Shown here piece by piece: positions 1-6,236 of a stretch of DNA of 11,610 nucleotides. Every line of letters begins with the position of its first letter. The stretch's first letter is position 1. The stretch is from Chitinophagia bacterium. GTDB lineage: Bacteria > Bacteroidota > Bacteroidia > Chitinophagales > Chitinophagaceae. Where the stretch lies: the NCBI GenBank assembly GCA_010021705.1, contig RGMU01000030.1, forward strand, positions 1 through 11,610, given 5' to 3'. The position numbers and the translations under genes are program-made. The notes under the pieces are model-generated. The model saw nothing but the letters and a program-made list of their open reading frames with translations, searched no databases and had not been told where the DNA came from.

Positions 1-494
1 GCTTTAACAAAGCCACAGATGCTGCAAGCCTCCAAAGACCCGACACCAGCATTGGTGGCACTGCGTTCACTTTTAAATTTGGTACCGCAGGCTATATAGA
101 TGTACTGTCTATGGGTACATTAATGAATGCTCGCAATGGTGCCGATACCGGTGTTTCTTTTAGGGTGAGAAACCCTTTTTACCATTGGACGCTTAAACTC
201 CCTACCACCGGCTACAAGCAGCCTATTTTACAGTTTGCCGTTCACCGTAGCAACAGTGGTCCTACTACCAATGCCATATCTTATACTACAGACGGCACAA
301 ATTATATAACTACCGGGCTTAGCAGCAATAGCTTTACCATTGGCACTACTTGGGCGCAGTTTTCTTTTGACTTTTCGTCAATTCCCGGTGTAGATGATAA
401 CCCCAACTTTGGTGTTATGTTTATTAATAGCGGCGATACCACCGGCGGAAACAACCGCTTTGACAACATTACTTTAGATGCCTATCCTAAATAG
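1..494 (+). CDS. Secreted beta-sandwich protein, C-terminal part (5' truncated)
   Basis: The reading frame is open from position 3 to the TAG at 492-494 and enters from outside the window, so the ATG at 111 is internal and only the last 163 residues are visible. The sequence is rich in Thr, Ser, Gly and aromatic residues and has alternating beta-strand character. It follows the pattern of a jelly-roll domain common in secreted Bacteroidota proteins: a strand with LQFAVHRSNSGP, then ISYTTDGTNY, then NPNFGVMFINSGD, ending NNRFDNITLDAYPK. The final RFDNIT strand closes the domain, and no T9SS sorting tail follows it. Catalytic residues cannot be assigned, and the N-terminal part that would define the function is missing. 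The EEP-fold gene begins 44 bases downstream with no terminator between, so co-transcription is possible. The coding call is safe; the function is unknown. Confidence 0.85.
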   Translation, partial: FNKATDAASLQRPDTSIGGTAFTFKFGTAGYIDVLSMGTLMNARNGADTGVSFRVRNPFYHWTLKLPTTGYKQPILQFAVHRSNSGPTTNAISYTTDGTNYITTGLSSNSFTIGTTWAQFSFDFSSIPGVDDNPNFGVMFINSGDTTGGNNRFDNITLDAYPK

Positions 495-538
495 TTAAAC
501 CGCTAATGCTGCTGATAGTGTTCTTAAATCAGTTTTTT

Positions 539-1903
539 ATGCGCAGGTTATTCTTATGCTTTACGGCATTTGCCCTTCCGGCTATTGCCTTTGCTCAAAA
601 GGATACGTTGCGCATAATGGCATATAATGTGCTATATTATGGCAATGGATGTCAAGGAGCTAATGCCAACTACCACCAATACCTTAATACCATTGTGGGC
701 TATACCCGCCCCGATGTATTAAGTTTAGAAAAAGCAGCCTCCATACCTACAAGCGATACCGACAAATTTGCCACTGCCCCTAAAGGATTTATTGATAGCA
801 TACTTAAATATGCACTCACCACACCCTCGCATATCAATTATGCGTATTGCCCCTTTACAAACAACGCATTGGCAAACAATATGTGCTTATTGTTTTATAA
901 CACCCAAAAGTTGGGTTATTGTGGTATGATTGCCAACTACGTTAATGTAACCGATTTTAATACCTATAGATTATATTATAAAGACCCTAATTTAGCTCAA
1001 ACTCATGATACCACTTTTTTATACATTACGCAAAACCATGACAAATCAGGTGATGAATTTGAACAAGTGAGATACCACCAAATAATGGGTGAAGTGAATG
1101 ACCTTAAAAACCATTTTACGCACTGGGGCAACCACCTGAATCTTGGAGACTTTAATGTGCGCACTTCCAAAGAGCGTTTTTATGCTTTGTTAACAGACAC
1201 AAAGGATACTAATTTTGTGTTTTATGACCCTCCCTTTTATCCTGAAAAGAAATTAAAATATCCGGCAAATTGGGATAAAGACCCCATCTATGCAGCTTAT
1301 TTTACCACCTCTACGCGTGAAAGCGCATTTGTGCCCAATAGCTGTGGTTCCGGAGGTGGCGGAAAAAATTGGTATGACCATATATTTATTTCCCCATGGT
1401 TGGTAAACAACGCTAACTATATGCGTTATATACCCGGCAGCTATCGCACCATAGGCAATGACGGACAGCGGTTTAGGGTTTCCATTATCAATAAAAATGT
1501 ACATGAAAACACATCGGCACCTGCCAATGTGATAGAAGCACTCTACCAAATGTCTAATAAATATCCGGTAATGGTGGACTTAGAAGTTACGCAAAACACT
1601 ACCGGCAATAGCCTTCCCGACCCTGAAATTGCAGGTATTGAGGCATTTACCACAGAGGTAGTTAAAATTGAGCTAAACAAAGACAATAAGCTAAGCGTTC
1701 AATTCCCTGAAGCCATGAAAGGCCAAGAAATTACCATTACCGTTACCAATAAGGTAACCCGAGAAGACGAGATTTCAGAGCATTTTACGCTTAAAAATAC
1801 GGAAAAAATAATTAACTGCCATAAGTTAGATAAAGGCATTTATGGTGTAAAAGTGGCAGGCAAACACAACCTGATAACGAAAGCGGAAATAACTTTGGAG
1901 TAA
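539..1903 (+). CDS. Secreted endonuclease/exonuclease/phosphatase-fold protein, catalytic site apparently degenerate
   Basis: I chose the ATG at 539 (454 aa) over the in-frame ATG at 506. It begins a clean signal peptide (MRRLFLCFTAFALPAIAFAQ, cleavage near residue 20), while the longer form puts extra hydrophobic residues before the positive n-region. EEP-fold motifs follow in order: MAYN (N30), the DVLSLEKA strand (59-66), NHDKSG (H167), GDFN (203-206), YDHIFIS (279-285) and a final strand SNKYPVMVDLEV (339 on). In active members the last strand normally begins S-D-H-x-P-V; here Asp-His is Asn340-Lys341. The metal-binding Glu of the usual QE/CE pair falls on Lys65, with a Glu one residue earlier. 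The C-terminal 75 residues (KIELNKDN... to GIYGVKVAGKHNLITKAEI) resemble a T9SS type A sorting domain, so the product is probably exported and processed at the cell surface. Fold assignment is solid; loss of activity is inferred. Confidence 0.85.
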   Translation: MRRLFLCFTAFALPAIAFAQKDTLRIMAYNVLYYGNGCQGANANYHQYLNTIVGYTRPDVLSLEKAASIPTSDTDKFATAPKGFIDSILKYALTTPSHINYAYCPFTNNALANNMCLLFYNTQKLGYCGMIANYVNVTDFNTYRLYYKDPNLAQTHDTTFLYITQNHDKSGDEFEQVRYHQIMGEVNDLKNHFTHWGNHLNLGDFNVRTSKERFYALLTDTKDTNFVFYDPPFYPEKKLKYPANWDKDPIYAAYFTTSTRESAFVPNSCGSGGGGKNWYDHIFISPWLVNNANYMRYIPGSYRTIGNDGQRFRVSIINKNVHENTSAPANVIEALYQMSNKYPVMVDLEVTQNTTGNSLPDPEIAGIEAFTTEVVKIELNKDNKLSVQFPEAMKGQEITITVTNKVTREDEISEHFTLKNTEKIINCHKLDKGIYGVKVAGKHNLITKAEITLE

Positions 1904-1909
1904 TTTTTG

Positions 1910-1917
1910 TTACTTTG
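1910..1917 (+). promoter_or_regulatory. Possible -7 box of the RidA-family gene
   Basis: TTACTTTG lies 34 bases before the ATG at 1952 and matches the Bacteroidota -7 consensus TAnnTTTG in five of six defined positions. It sits just after the preceding stop codon. No TTG lies 17-23 bases upstream, so this is a weak call. Confidence 0.3.
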
Positions 1918-1951
1918 CATAAAAGTTACTTTAATAGCCAAAATATACGCA

Positions 1952-2365
1952 ATGGACAGTATTTCCACCCACAAAGCCCCCGCTCCTGTAGGGCTTTATC
2001 CACACGCAAAGCGCGCCGGCAATTTATTATTTTTATCAGGTGTAGGACCTCGCAAGCCCGGTACAGACGAAATACCCGGTTTGGTAAAAAGCAAACACGG
2101 CAACTACATTCAGTTTAGTTTTGAAGAGCAATGCCACAGCGTTTTTCAAAACGTGAAGGTAATATTAGAAGAAAGCGGTGCTTCTTGGGACAATTTGATA
2201 GACGTTACGGTGTTTTTAGTGAACATGAAGCGTGATTTTGATACCTATAACAAAATATATGCCGAATATTTTAAGGACATTCAGCCTTGCCGAACCACCG
2301 TTGGCATAGACGCTTTGCCCACCGATATAGCCATTGAGCTTAAATGTATAGCCTTTATTCCCTAA
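1952..2365 (+). CDS. RidA (YjgF/YER057c/UK114) family deaminase, 2-aminomuconate deaminase-like subgroup
   Basis: The ATG at 1952 gives 137 residues starting MDSISTHKAPAPVGLYPHAK, the normal RidA N-terminus; an upstream in-frame TTG would add 15 residues with no family counterpart. RidA enzymes hydrolyse reactive enamine/imine intermediates in the cytosol and act as homotrimers. The family signature is visible: LLFLSGVGP near residue 30, a C-terminal block QPCRTTVGIDALP with the substrate-carboxylate Arg114, and IAIELKCIAFIP with Glu129. It is longer than the usual 125-130 residues because of an insertion after GPRKPGTDEIPG that adds a Lys/Gln/aromatic segment. From memory this arrangement resembles 2-aminomuconate deaminases of kynurenine/aminophenol degradation, but no genes of that route are adjacent. 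The family is certain; the substrate is a guess. Confidence 0.9.
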   Translation: MDSISTHKAPAPVGLYPHAKRAGNLLFLSGVGPRKPGTDEIPGLVKSKHGNYIQFSFEEQCHSVFQNVKVILEESGASWDNLIDVTVFLVNMKRDFDTYNKIYAEYFKDIQPCRTTVGIDALPTDIAIELKCIAFIP

Positions 2366-2416
2366 TATGGGGATAAAATATTTTTAAAGCTATACGCAGT
2401 TTGGAATTTAATATCT

Positions 2417-2424
2417 TATCTTTG
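2417..2424 (+). promoter_or_regulatory. pyrG promoter -7 box
   Basis: TATCTTTG is an exact match to the Bacteroidota -7 consensus TAnnTTTG, 66 bases before the pyrG ATG. Transcription should begin a few bases downstream, around 2426-2432. No TTG occurs at the favoured 17-23 base spacing upstream; the nearest is at 2401-2403, only 13 bases away. The box is confident by sequence, but the -33 element is not. Confidence 0.6.
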
Positions 2425-2475
2425 TATGACCGCAAGTAATTTATTTGGTGTTTCTACTCACCTAATCGGTCTTAC
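2424..2475 (+). promoter_or_regulatory. Nested inverted repeat in the pyrG leader
   Basis: An outer stem pairs GTATGACCG (2424-2432) with CGGTCTTAC (2467-2475), 8 of 9 positions complementary. Directly inside the right arm, an inner stem pairs ATTTGGTG (2443-2450) with CACCTAAT (2459-2466), 7 of 8 positions, around an 8-base loop. The two stems stack on the right side, with a 10-base bulge (2433-2442) on the left. The structure fills most of the expected 5' UTR, starts about where transcription should start and ends 15 bases before the pyrG ATG. There is no U-run, so it does not look like an intrinsic attenuator. It could control translation or mRNA stability, or be a protein-binding operator. 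Function is unproven. Confidence 0.5.
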
Positions 2476-2490
2476 AAATACATTTTTAGT

Positions 2491-4038
2491 ATGACGAAGC
2501 ACATCTTTATCACAGGCGGAGTTACATCATCTTTAGGTAAAGGCATTATAGCAGCCTCCTTAGCAAAACTCTTGCAAGCAAGAGGATATAGGGTTACCAT
2601 TCAAAAATTTGACCCCTATCTGAATGTTGACCCCGGCACCCTTAATCCATTTGAGCATGGCGAATGCTATGTTACTGAAGACGGCGTAGAAACTGACCTT
2701 GATTTAGGGCACTATGAGCGTTTTTTGAACACGCATACCTCGCGTGAAAACAATGTTACCACCGGTAGCATATACCAAACCGTTATCTTGCAAGAGAGAG
2801 ACGGCTATTATAAAGGCAAAACGGTGCAAATTGTGCCCCACGTAACCAATGAAATAAAGGTTAGGATGCGGAAGTTGGAAGAGAAAAAGGCTTTTGACAT
2901 CATCATTACCGAGCTTGGAGGCACTGTTGGCGATATTGAATCTTTTCCGTTTATAGAAGCCGTGAGGCAAATGAAATGGGAAATGCCCGAAAACTGCATT
3001 GTGGTGCATTTAACCCTATTGCCTTACCTGAAAGCGGCTAAAGAAATAAAAACAAAGCCTACGCAGCACTCGGTAAAAATGCTAAGCCAGCAGGGCATAA
3101 ACCCTGATGTATTGGTATGCCGCACAGAAGTGAGATTGGCTACGGATTTAAGGAAAAAATTAGCCCTCTTTTGCAATGTTAAGTTAGATTCTGTAATTGA
3201 AGCGATGGATGCTGACAGCATTTACAGAGTCCCTTTTTTAATGTTGGCAGAAAAGTTAGACGTAATTTGCCTTACAAGATTAGGGTTGCCGGTAGGTGAA
3301 GAACCTACTTTACCCAAATGGCGCGACTTTTTGTATAAACTAAAGCATCCCAAACATAAGATAACTGTTGGCTTAATAGGCAAATATGTTGAACTGCAAG
3401 ATGCTTATAAATCTATAATAGAGGCACTCCTTCATGCCGGCACGGTAAATGAATGCGAGGTGGAGCTAAAATATATTCAATCTGAATATTTAACAGTCAA
3501 CAATATTATAGAGAATCTGCAAAAAATAGATGCCGTGCTTGTGGCACCGGGCTTTGGCAGCAGGGGTATGGACGGCAAAATTGAAGCCATAAGGCACGCT
3601 CGTGAAAATAATATTCCTTTCTTAGGAATATGCTTGGGAATGCAAATGGCATGTGTAGAATTTGCTCGGAACGTATTAAAAATTCCATTGGCACACAGTA
3701 CCGAAATGGACCCCAATACCGAAAATGCCGTAATTACCCAAATGGAAAGTCAAAAAAAGGTAAAGCAACAGGGGGGCTCAGAATTTAACTTAGAATTTGC
3801 CGACCAGTTCCAGCAGGCAGGCTTTATTCCCGTTGGTTTTGATGCGCCTTCCGGCTTGGTAGAGGTAATGGAAATTAGGGAACATCCGTTTTTTGTAGGT
3901 GTACAATATCACCCTGAATATAAAAGCACGGTAGAAGCCCCGCACCCGCTATTTGTGGCTTATGTAAATGCCGCCATTCAAATGCAAGCAGAAAAACGCA
4001 GAAATGCAGCCGATATTATCAGCATTTTGTCGGCATAG
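2491..4038 (+). CDS. pyrG: CTP synthase (glutamine-hydrolysing), with internal deletion in the glutaminase domain
   Basis: CTP synthase makes CTP from UTP, ATP and glutamine, the last step of pyrimidine nucleotide synthesis. The N-terminal amidoligase domain (about 1-265) is complete: P-loop SSLGKG (K17), VDPGTLNPFEHGE, ETDLDLGHYERF, and E141 before GGTVGDIES. The class I glutamine amidotransferase domain begins near residue 292 (ITVGLIGKYVELQDAYKSI), with the nucleophile C381 in GICLGMQ and H474/E476 in YHPE. In E. coli the triad is C379, H515, E517, so 136 residues separate Cys and His there but only 93 here. The loss is at residues 428-431, where GG-S runs straight into EFN, removing the usual RLG...ERHRHRYE block; total length is 515 aa against about 535-545. 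The frame is intact on both sides. Identity is certain; whether glutamine can still be used is open. Confidence 0.97.
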   Translation: MTKHIFITGGVTSSLGKGIIAASLAKLLQARGYRVTIQKFDPYLNVDPGTLNPFEHGECYVTEDGVETDLDLGHYERFLNTHTSRENNVTTGSIYQTVILQERDGYYKGKTVQIVPHVTNEIKVRMRKLEEKKAFDIIITELGGTVGDIESFPFIEAVRQMKWEMPENCIVVHLTLLPYLKAAKEIKTKPTQHSVKMLSQQGINPDVLVCRTEVRLATDLRKKLALFCNVKLDSVIEAMDADSIYRVPFLMLAEKLDVICLTRLGLPVGEEPTLPKWRDFLYKLKHPKHKITVGLIGKYVELQDAYKSIIEALLHAGTVNECEVELKYIQSEYLTVNNIIENLQKIDAVLVAPGFGSRGMDGKIEAIRHARENNIPFLGICLGMQMACVEFARNVLKIPLAHSTEMDPNTENAVITQMESQKKVKQQGGSEFNLEFADQFQQAGFIPVGFDAPSGLVEVMEIREHPFFVGVQYHPEYKSTVEAPHPLFVAYVNAAIQMQAEKRRNAADIISILSA

Positions 4039-4069
4039 TTGTTTTTTTATTACATTTGTATTATATTTG
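4039..4069 (+). promoter_or_regulatory. Promoter of the T9SS-secreted protein gene (TTG-N20-TATATTTG)
   Basis: TTG at 4039-4041 and TATATTTG at 4062-4069 are 20 bases apart, within the 17-23 base spacing of Bacteroidota primary promoters. A second exact TAnnTTTG box, TACATTTG, lies at 4051-4058. The promoter begins immediately after the pyrG stop, so the downstream gene can be transcribed on its own. An AAGGA at 4090-4094 is a reasonable ribosome binding site for the ATG at 4102. Confidence 0.65.
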
Positions 4070-4101
4070 CCGGACCTTTAGTCTTAAACAAGGATATAAT
4101 C

Positions 4102-5499
4102 ATGAAAAAACTTATTTTATCAGCCGCTCTACCGCTATTATTAGCCATTGCTGCCCAAGCTCAGCCATTTTGGGTAGAAAATTTTACCACGTCTTCCACT
4201 ACCGGCAGTACCACCTATACCGGACCTAACGGTACATGGACCATCACCTCTGTAGGTAGCGAAGGTTCGCGTGCCAATACGTGGTGGTTTGGCTGTGCTG
4301 AAAGCGGCAACGTAGCCGGAGCCTGTGGTACCGACTGTTCCGGTGGAACACTTGGTGCTACACTGCATGTAAGCACTAATTCTACCGACTTGGGTGCAGC
4401 ATATGATGCAGGTTTAGGCTTTACCGGAGCGTATGTTACCAGCAAAAGAGCCGAGTCCCCGGTTATTAATTGCACAGGGCGCACCGGCATCACGATGACC
4501 TTCTATTATATAGAAAATGGTGATGCGTCTATAGACGATGCAAAAGTGGATTATTATGACGGTAGCAGCTGGACAACCCTTGTAAACACCCCAAAAACAC
4601 CGGTATGTTCTTCCGGGCAGGGACAGTGGGCACGCTACAGCATAGCCCTGCCGGCAAGTGCCAATGGCAACCCGAATGTAAAAATTGGCTTCCATTGGGT
4701 AAATAATGATGATGCAGCGGGCACAGACCCTTCTTTTGCCGTTGACAGCATTAGCCTGCGCACCAGTGGTAGTGCTTCTACCATAGCTGCGGCATTCACG
4801 GCATCTGATACAGTTGTGTGCCAAGATAGCTGTTTAAGATTTACAAGCACTACAACCGGCACGGTGGACAGTATGCGTTGGTCAGCTACCGGAGCCACTA
4901 TTGCTACGCCTACTGCAAGTCCTGCCAATATCTGCTTTGCTACTGCGGGAACTGCCACTGTAAAGTTAAAAGTATATGGAGGTGGTAGTGTGGACAGCAC
5001 CACAAAAACCATAAGGGTAAAAAATTCACCACACCCTACCGTTACCAACTCCGGCATGACTTTATCTGTTACCGGCACATACGCCTCTTACCAATGGTAT
5101 CGCTCCGGCACTTTGATAACCGGTGCCACCAATAGCTCTTACACTTACTCCTTTCCCGGTGCCTACACCGTAATGGTGGACTCCGGAGGTTGTAAAGGCA
5201 TGTCGGTTGCATACAACTATAGGGTGGGGCTGAATGAGCTTTATAATGCCTATAATACTGAATTTAACATCACTCGCCCATCTTCGGGCACAATAGCCAT
5301 TGCCCCCAATACCACGCTCACGGAAGACCTGTTTATCACCATCACCACTTATACCGGAAAAACCGTTTATAGCGCAAAATATGAACAATCTGCCTCCCAA
5401 ATCACCATTAACACCCAAAACTGGAGCACCGGCATTTACTTCATAAAAATTTCCGGCAGCAACCAAGCCAAAGTATTAAAATACTACTACCAAGACTAA
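4102..5499 (+). CDS. T9SS-secreted multidomain adhesin-like protein (MAM/jelly-roll, PKD, Ig-like, sorting domain)
   Basis: The ATG at 4102 follows an AAGGA site and starts a typical signal peptide, MKKLILSAALPLLLAIAAQA (465 aa); an in-frame extension to 4039 would run through the promoter. Residues about 22-225 form a jelly-roll/MAM-like domain with a Cys-rich loop (WWFGCAESGN to CGTDCSGGT) and the strands MTFYYIENGD and KIGFHWVNNDD, closing with FAVDSISL. Residues about 228-308 are a PKD-like domain with paired Cys (VVCQDSC, NICF). Residues about 309-372 are an Ig-like domain (YQWYRSGTLITGATNSSY, then YTVMVDSGGC). The last 75 residues are a T9SS type A sorting domain ending GIYFIKISGSNQAKVLKYYY. 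The protein is presumably carried through the outer membrane by the type IX system and anchored or released there. No catalytic motif is visible, so binding or adhesion is likely but unproven. Confidence 0.9.
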   Translation: MKKLILSAALPLLLAIAAQAQPFWVENFTTSSTTGSTTYTGPNGTWTITSVGSEGSRANTWWFGCAESGNVAGACGTDCSGGTLGATLHVSTNSTDLGAAYDAGLGFTGAYVTSKRAESPVINCTGRTGITMTFYYIENGDASIDDAKVDYYDGSSWTTLVNTPKTPVCSSGQGQWARYSIALPASANGNPNVKIGFHWVNNDDAAGTDPSFAVDSISLRTSGSASTIAAAFTASDTVVCQDSCLRFTSTTTGTVDSMRWSATGATIATPTASPANICFATAGTATVKLKVYGGGSVDSTTKTIRVKNSPHPTVTNSGMTLSVTGTYASYQWYRSGTLITGATNSSYTYSFPGAYTVMVDSGGCKGMSVAYNYRVGLNELYNAYNTEFNITRPSSGTIAIAPNTTLTEDLFITITTYTGKTVYSAKYEQSASQITINTQNWSTGIYFIKISGSNQAKVLKYYYQD

Positions 5500-5517
5500 T
5501 GGTAAAAACCGATACAC

Positions 5518-5544
5518 AAAAAGCCACTCACGGGTGGCTTTTTT
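5518..5544 (+). terminator. Bidirectional intrinsic terminator
   Basis: AAAAAGCCAC (5518-5527) and GTGGCTTTTT (5534-5543) form a perfect 10-bp stem around a 6-base loop, followed by a run of six T (5539-5544). Read on the minus strand the hairpin is also followed by a T-run. It sits between two convergent genes, 18 bases after the stop at 5499 and 4 bases before the end of the minus-strand gene at 5549, so it can terminate both. Confidence 0.9.
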
Positions 5545-5548
5545 GATA

Positions 5549-6133
5549 TTATCGCTTGCTAAACACAGCCACTGTCCAAGCGTGCCCCTGTGCGTTGGTG
5601 ATGGTGGCTTTGTCCACAACGGTAAGTAACGAAGCAAGAGTATCCCAAATAGCATCATACTTGTCTTTGTTGTGGAACATACTGATAATCAGATAGCCTC
5701 TTTCGGTTAAAAAGGGAGTGTATTTAGCAAGAACCTCTCGTACATTTTTGAGGTAGTATAGGCTTTCATTAAATACAATAAAATCATAAATTTTATCAGG
5801 AGTATAAGTTGTAATATCTGCCACAGAAAATTTAACGTTTTCGCTTTCCTTTGCTTTGGCATTATTAATAGCCACATCGCTAAAGTCTATACCATGATAG
5901 TAGGCTAAGGCTTGCTGCGGCATTCTGTCTAAAAGTATGCCTTCGCCACAGCCTAAGTCTAAAACAGAATAGGGTGGGGGCACTAAAAAGCCACAATACC
6001 CGTTAATAAGGCTATAACGGTGCAAATCGGCTATGCTTTTCATACATTCCCATTTACCGGAGGCAAACTGTTGGTTAAATTTATCTTTAGATACCGTTTG
6101 ATTAGAAAAAATACGCAATATGCTGTTCATCAT
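5549..6133 (-). CDS. Class I SAM-dependent methyltransferase
   Basis: The start is placed at the tandem ATG-ATG (6133/6130), giving 194 aa. An upstream in-frame ATG at 6235 would run across the divergent promoter region and add 34 residues with no methyltransferase character. Motif I is VLDLGCGEG (57-65), the acidic ribose-binding residue is D83 in YYHGIDFS, motif III is FSVADIT (102-108), and YDFIVFNESLYYL (116-128) is the post-motif III strand. The rest of the Rossmann fold follows (GYLIISMFHNK). The short N-terminal region KFNQQFASGKW resembles small-molecule or lipid methyltransferases of the Methyltransf_11/23 type, but no substrate can be named. It is convergent with the T9SS gene and divergent from the permease gene, so it is a single-gene unit. 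Confidence 0.9.
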   Translation of the reverse strand: MMNSILRIFSNQTVSKDKFNQQFASGKWECMKSIADLHRYSLINGYCGFLVPPPYSVLDLGCGEGILLDRMPQQALAYYHGIDFSDVAINNAKAKESENVKFSVADITTYTPDKIYDFIVFNESLYYLKNVREVLAKYTPFLTERGYLIISMFHNKDKYDAIWDTLASLLTVVDKATITNAQGHAWTVAVFSKR

Positions 6134-6153
6134 GTAATCCAATGTGCTATTTG

Positions 6154-6184
6154 GAAATGTAAAATTAAGTATAGAATATTGCAA
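6154..6184 (-). promoter_or_regulatory. Possible promoter of the methyltransferase gene
   Basis: Read on the minus strand, TTG (6184-6182) is followed after 20 bases by TACATTTC (6161-6154), five of six defined positions of TAnnTTTG. The box lies about 20 bases before the methyltransferase ATG. Spacing is right but the last base of the -7 box is not, so this is moderate to weak. Confidence 0.4.
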
Positions 6185-6236
6185 AACAGATATTAGTATT
6201 GCACACCCTGCATATTTTTCTACACCACCCTGCATA

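Noticed and set aside
495..538. Promoter or terminator between the first gene and the EEP gene
   Set aside because: No TAnnTTTG box and no stem-loop with a T-run are visible.
1253..1549. 98-residue minus-strand frame inside the EEP gene
   Set aside because: No domain, lies wholly opposite a convincing coding region, and is a shadow frame.
2376..2386. AAAATATTTT palindrome after the RidA-family gene as a terminator
   Set aside because: Only A-T pairs with no loop and no GC stem; too weak to call.
2700..3716. Minus-strand frames opposite pyrG
   Set aside because: Shadows of the strongly conserved CTP synthase gene; no start signals or domains.
4141..5466. Several long minus-strand reading frames opposite the T9SS protein gene
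   Set aside because: They overlap each other and the plus-strand gene, have low-complexity composition with no recognisable domain, and arise from the Thr/Ser/Gly-rich codon bias of the real gene.
6134..6235. N-terminal extension of the methyltransferase to an ATG at 6235
   Set aside because: It would cross the divergent promoter region and add 34 residues with no family similarity; the ATG pair at 6130/6133 fits.
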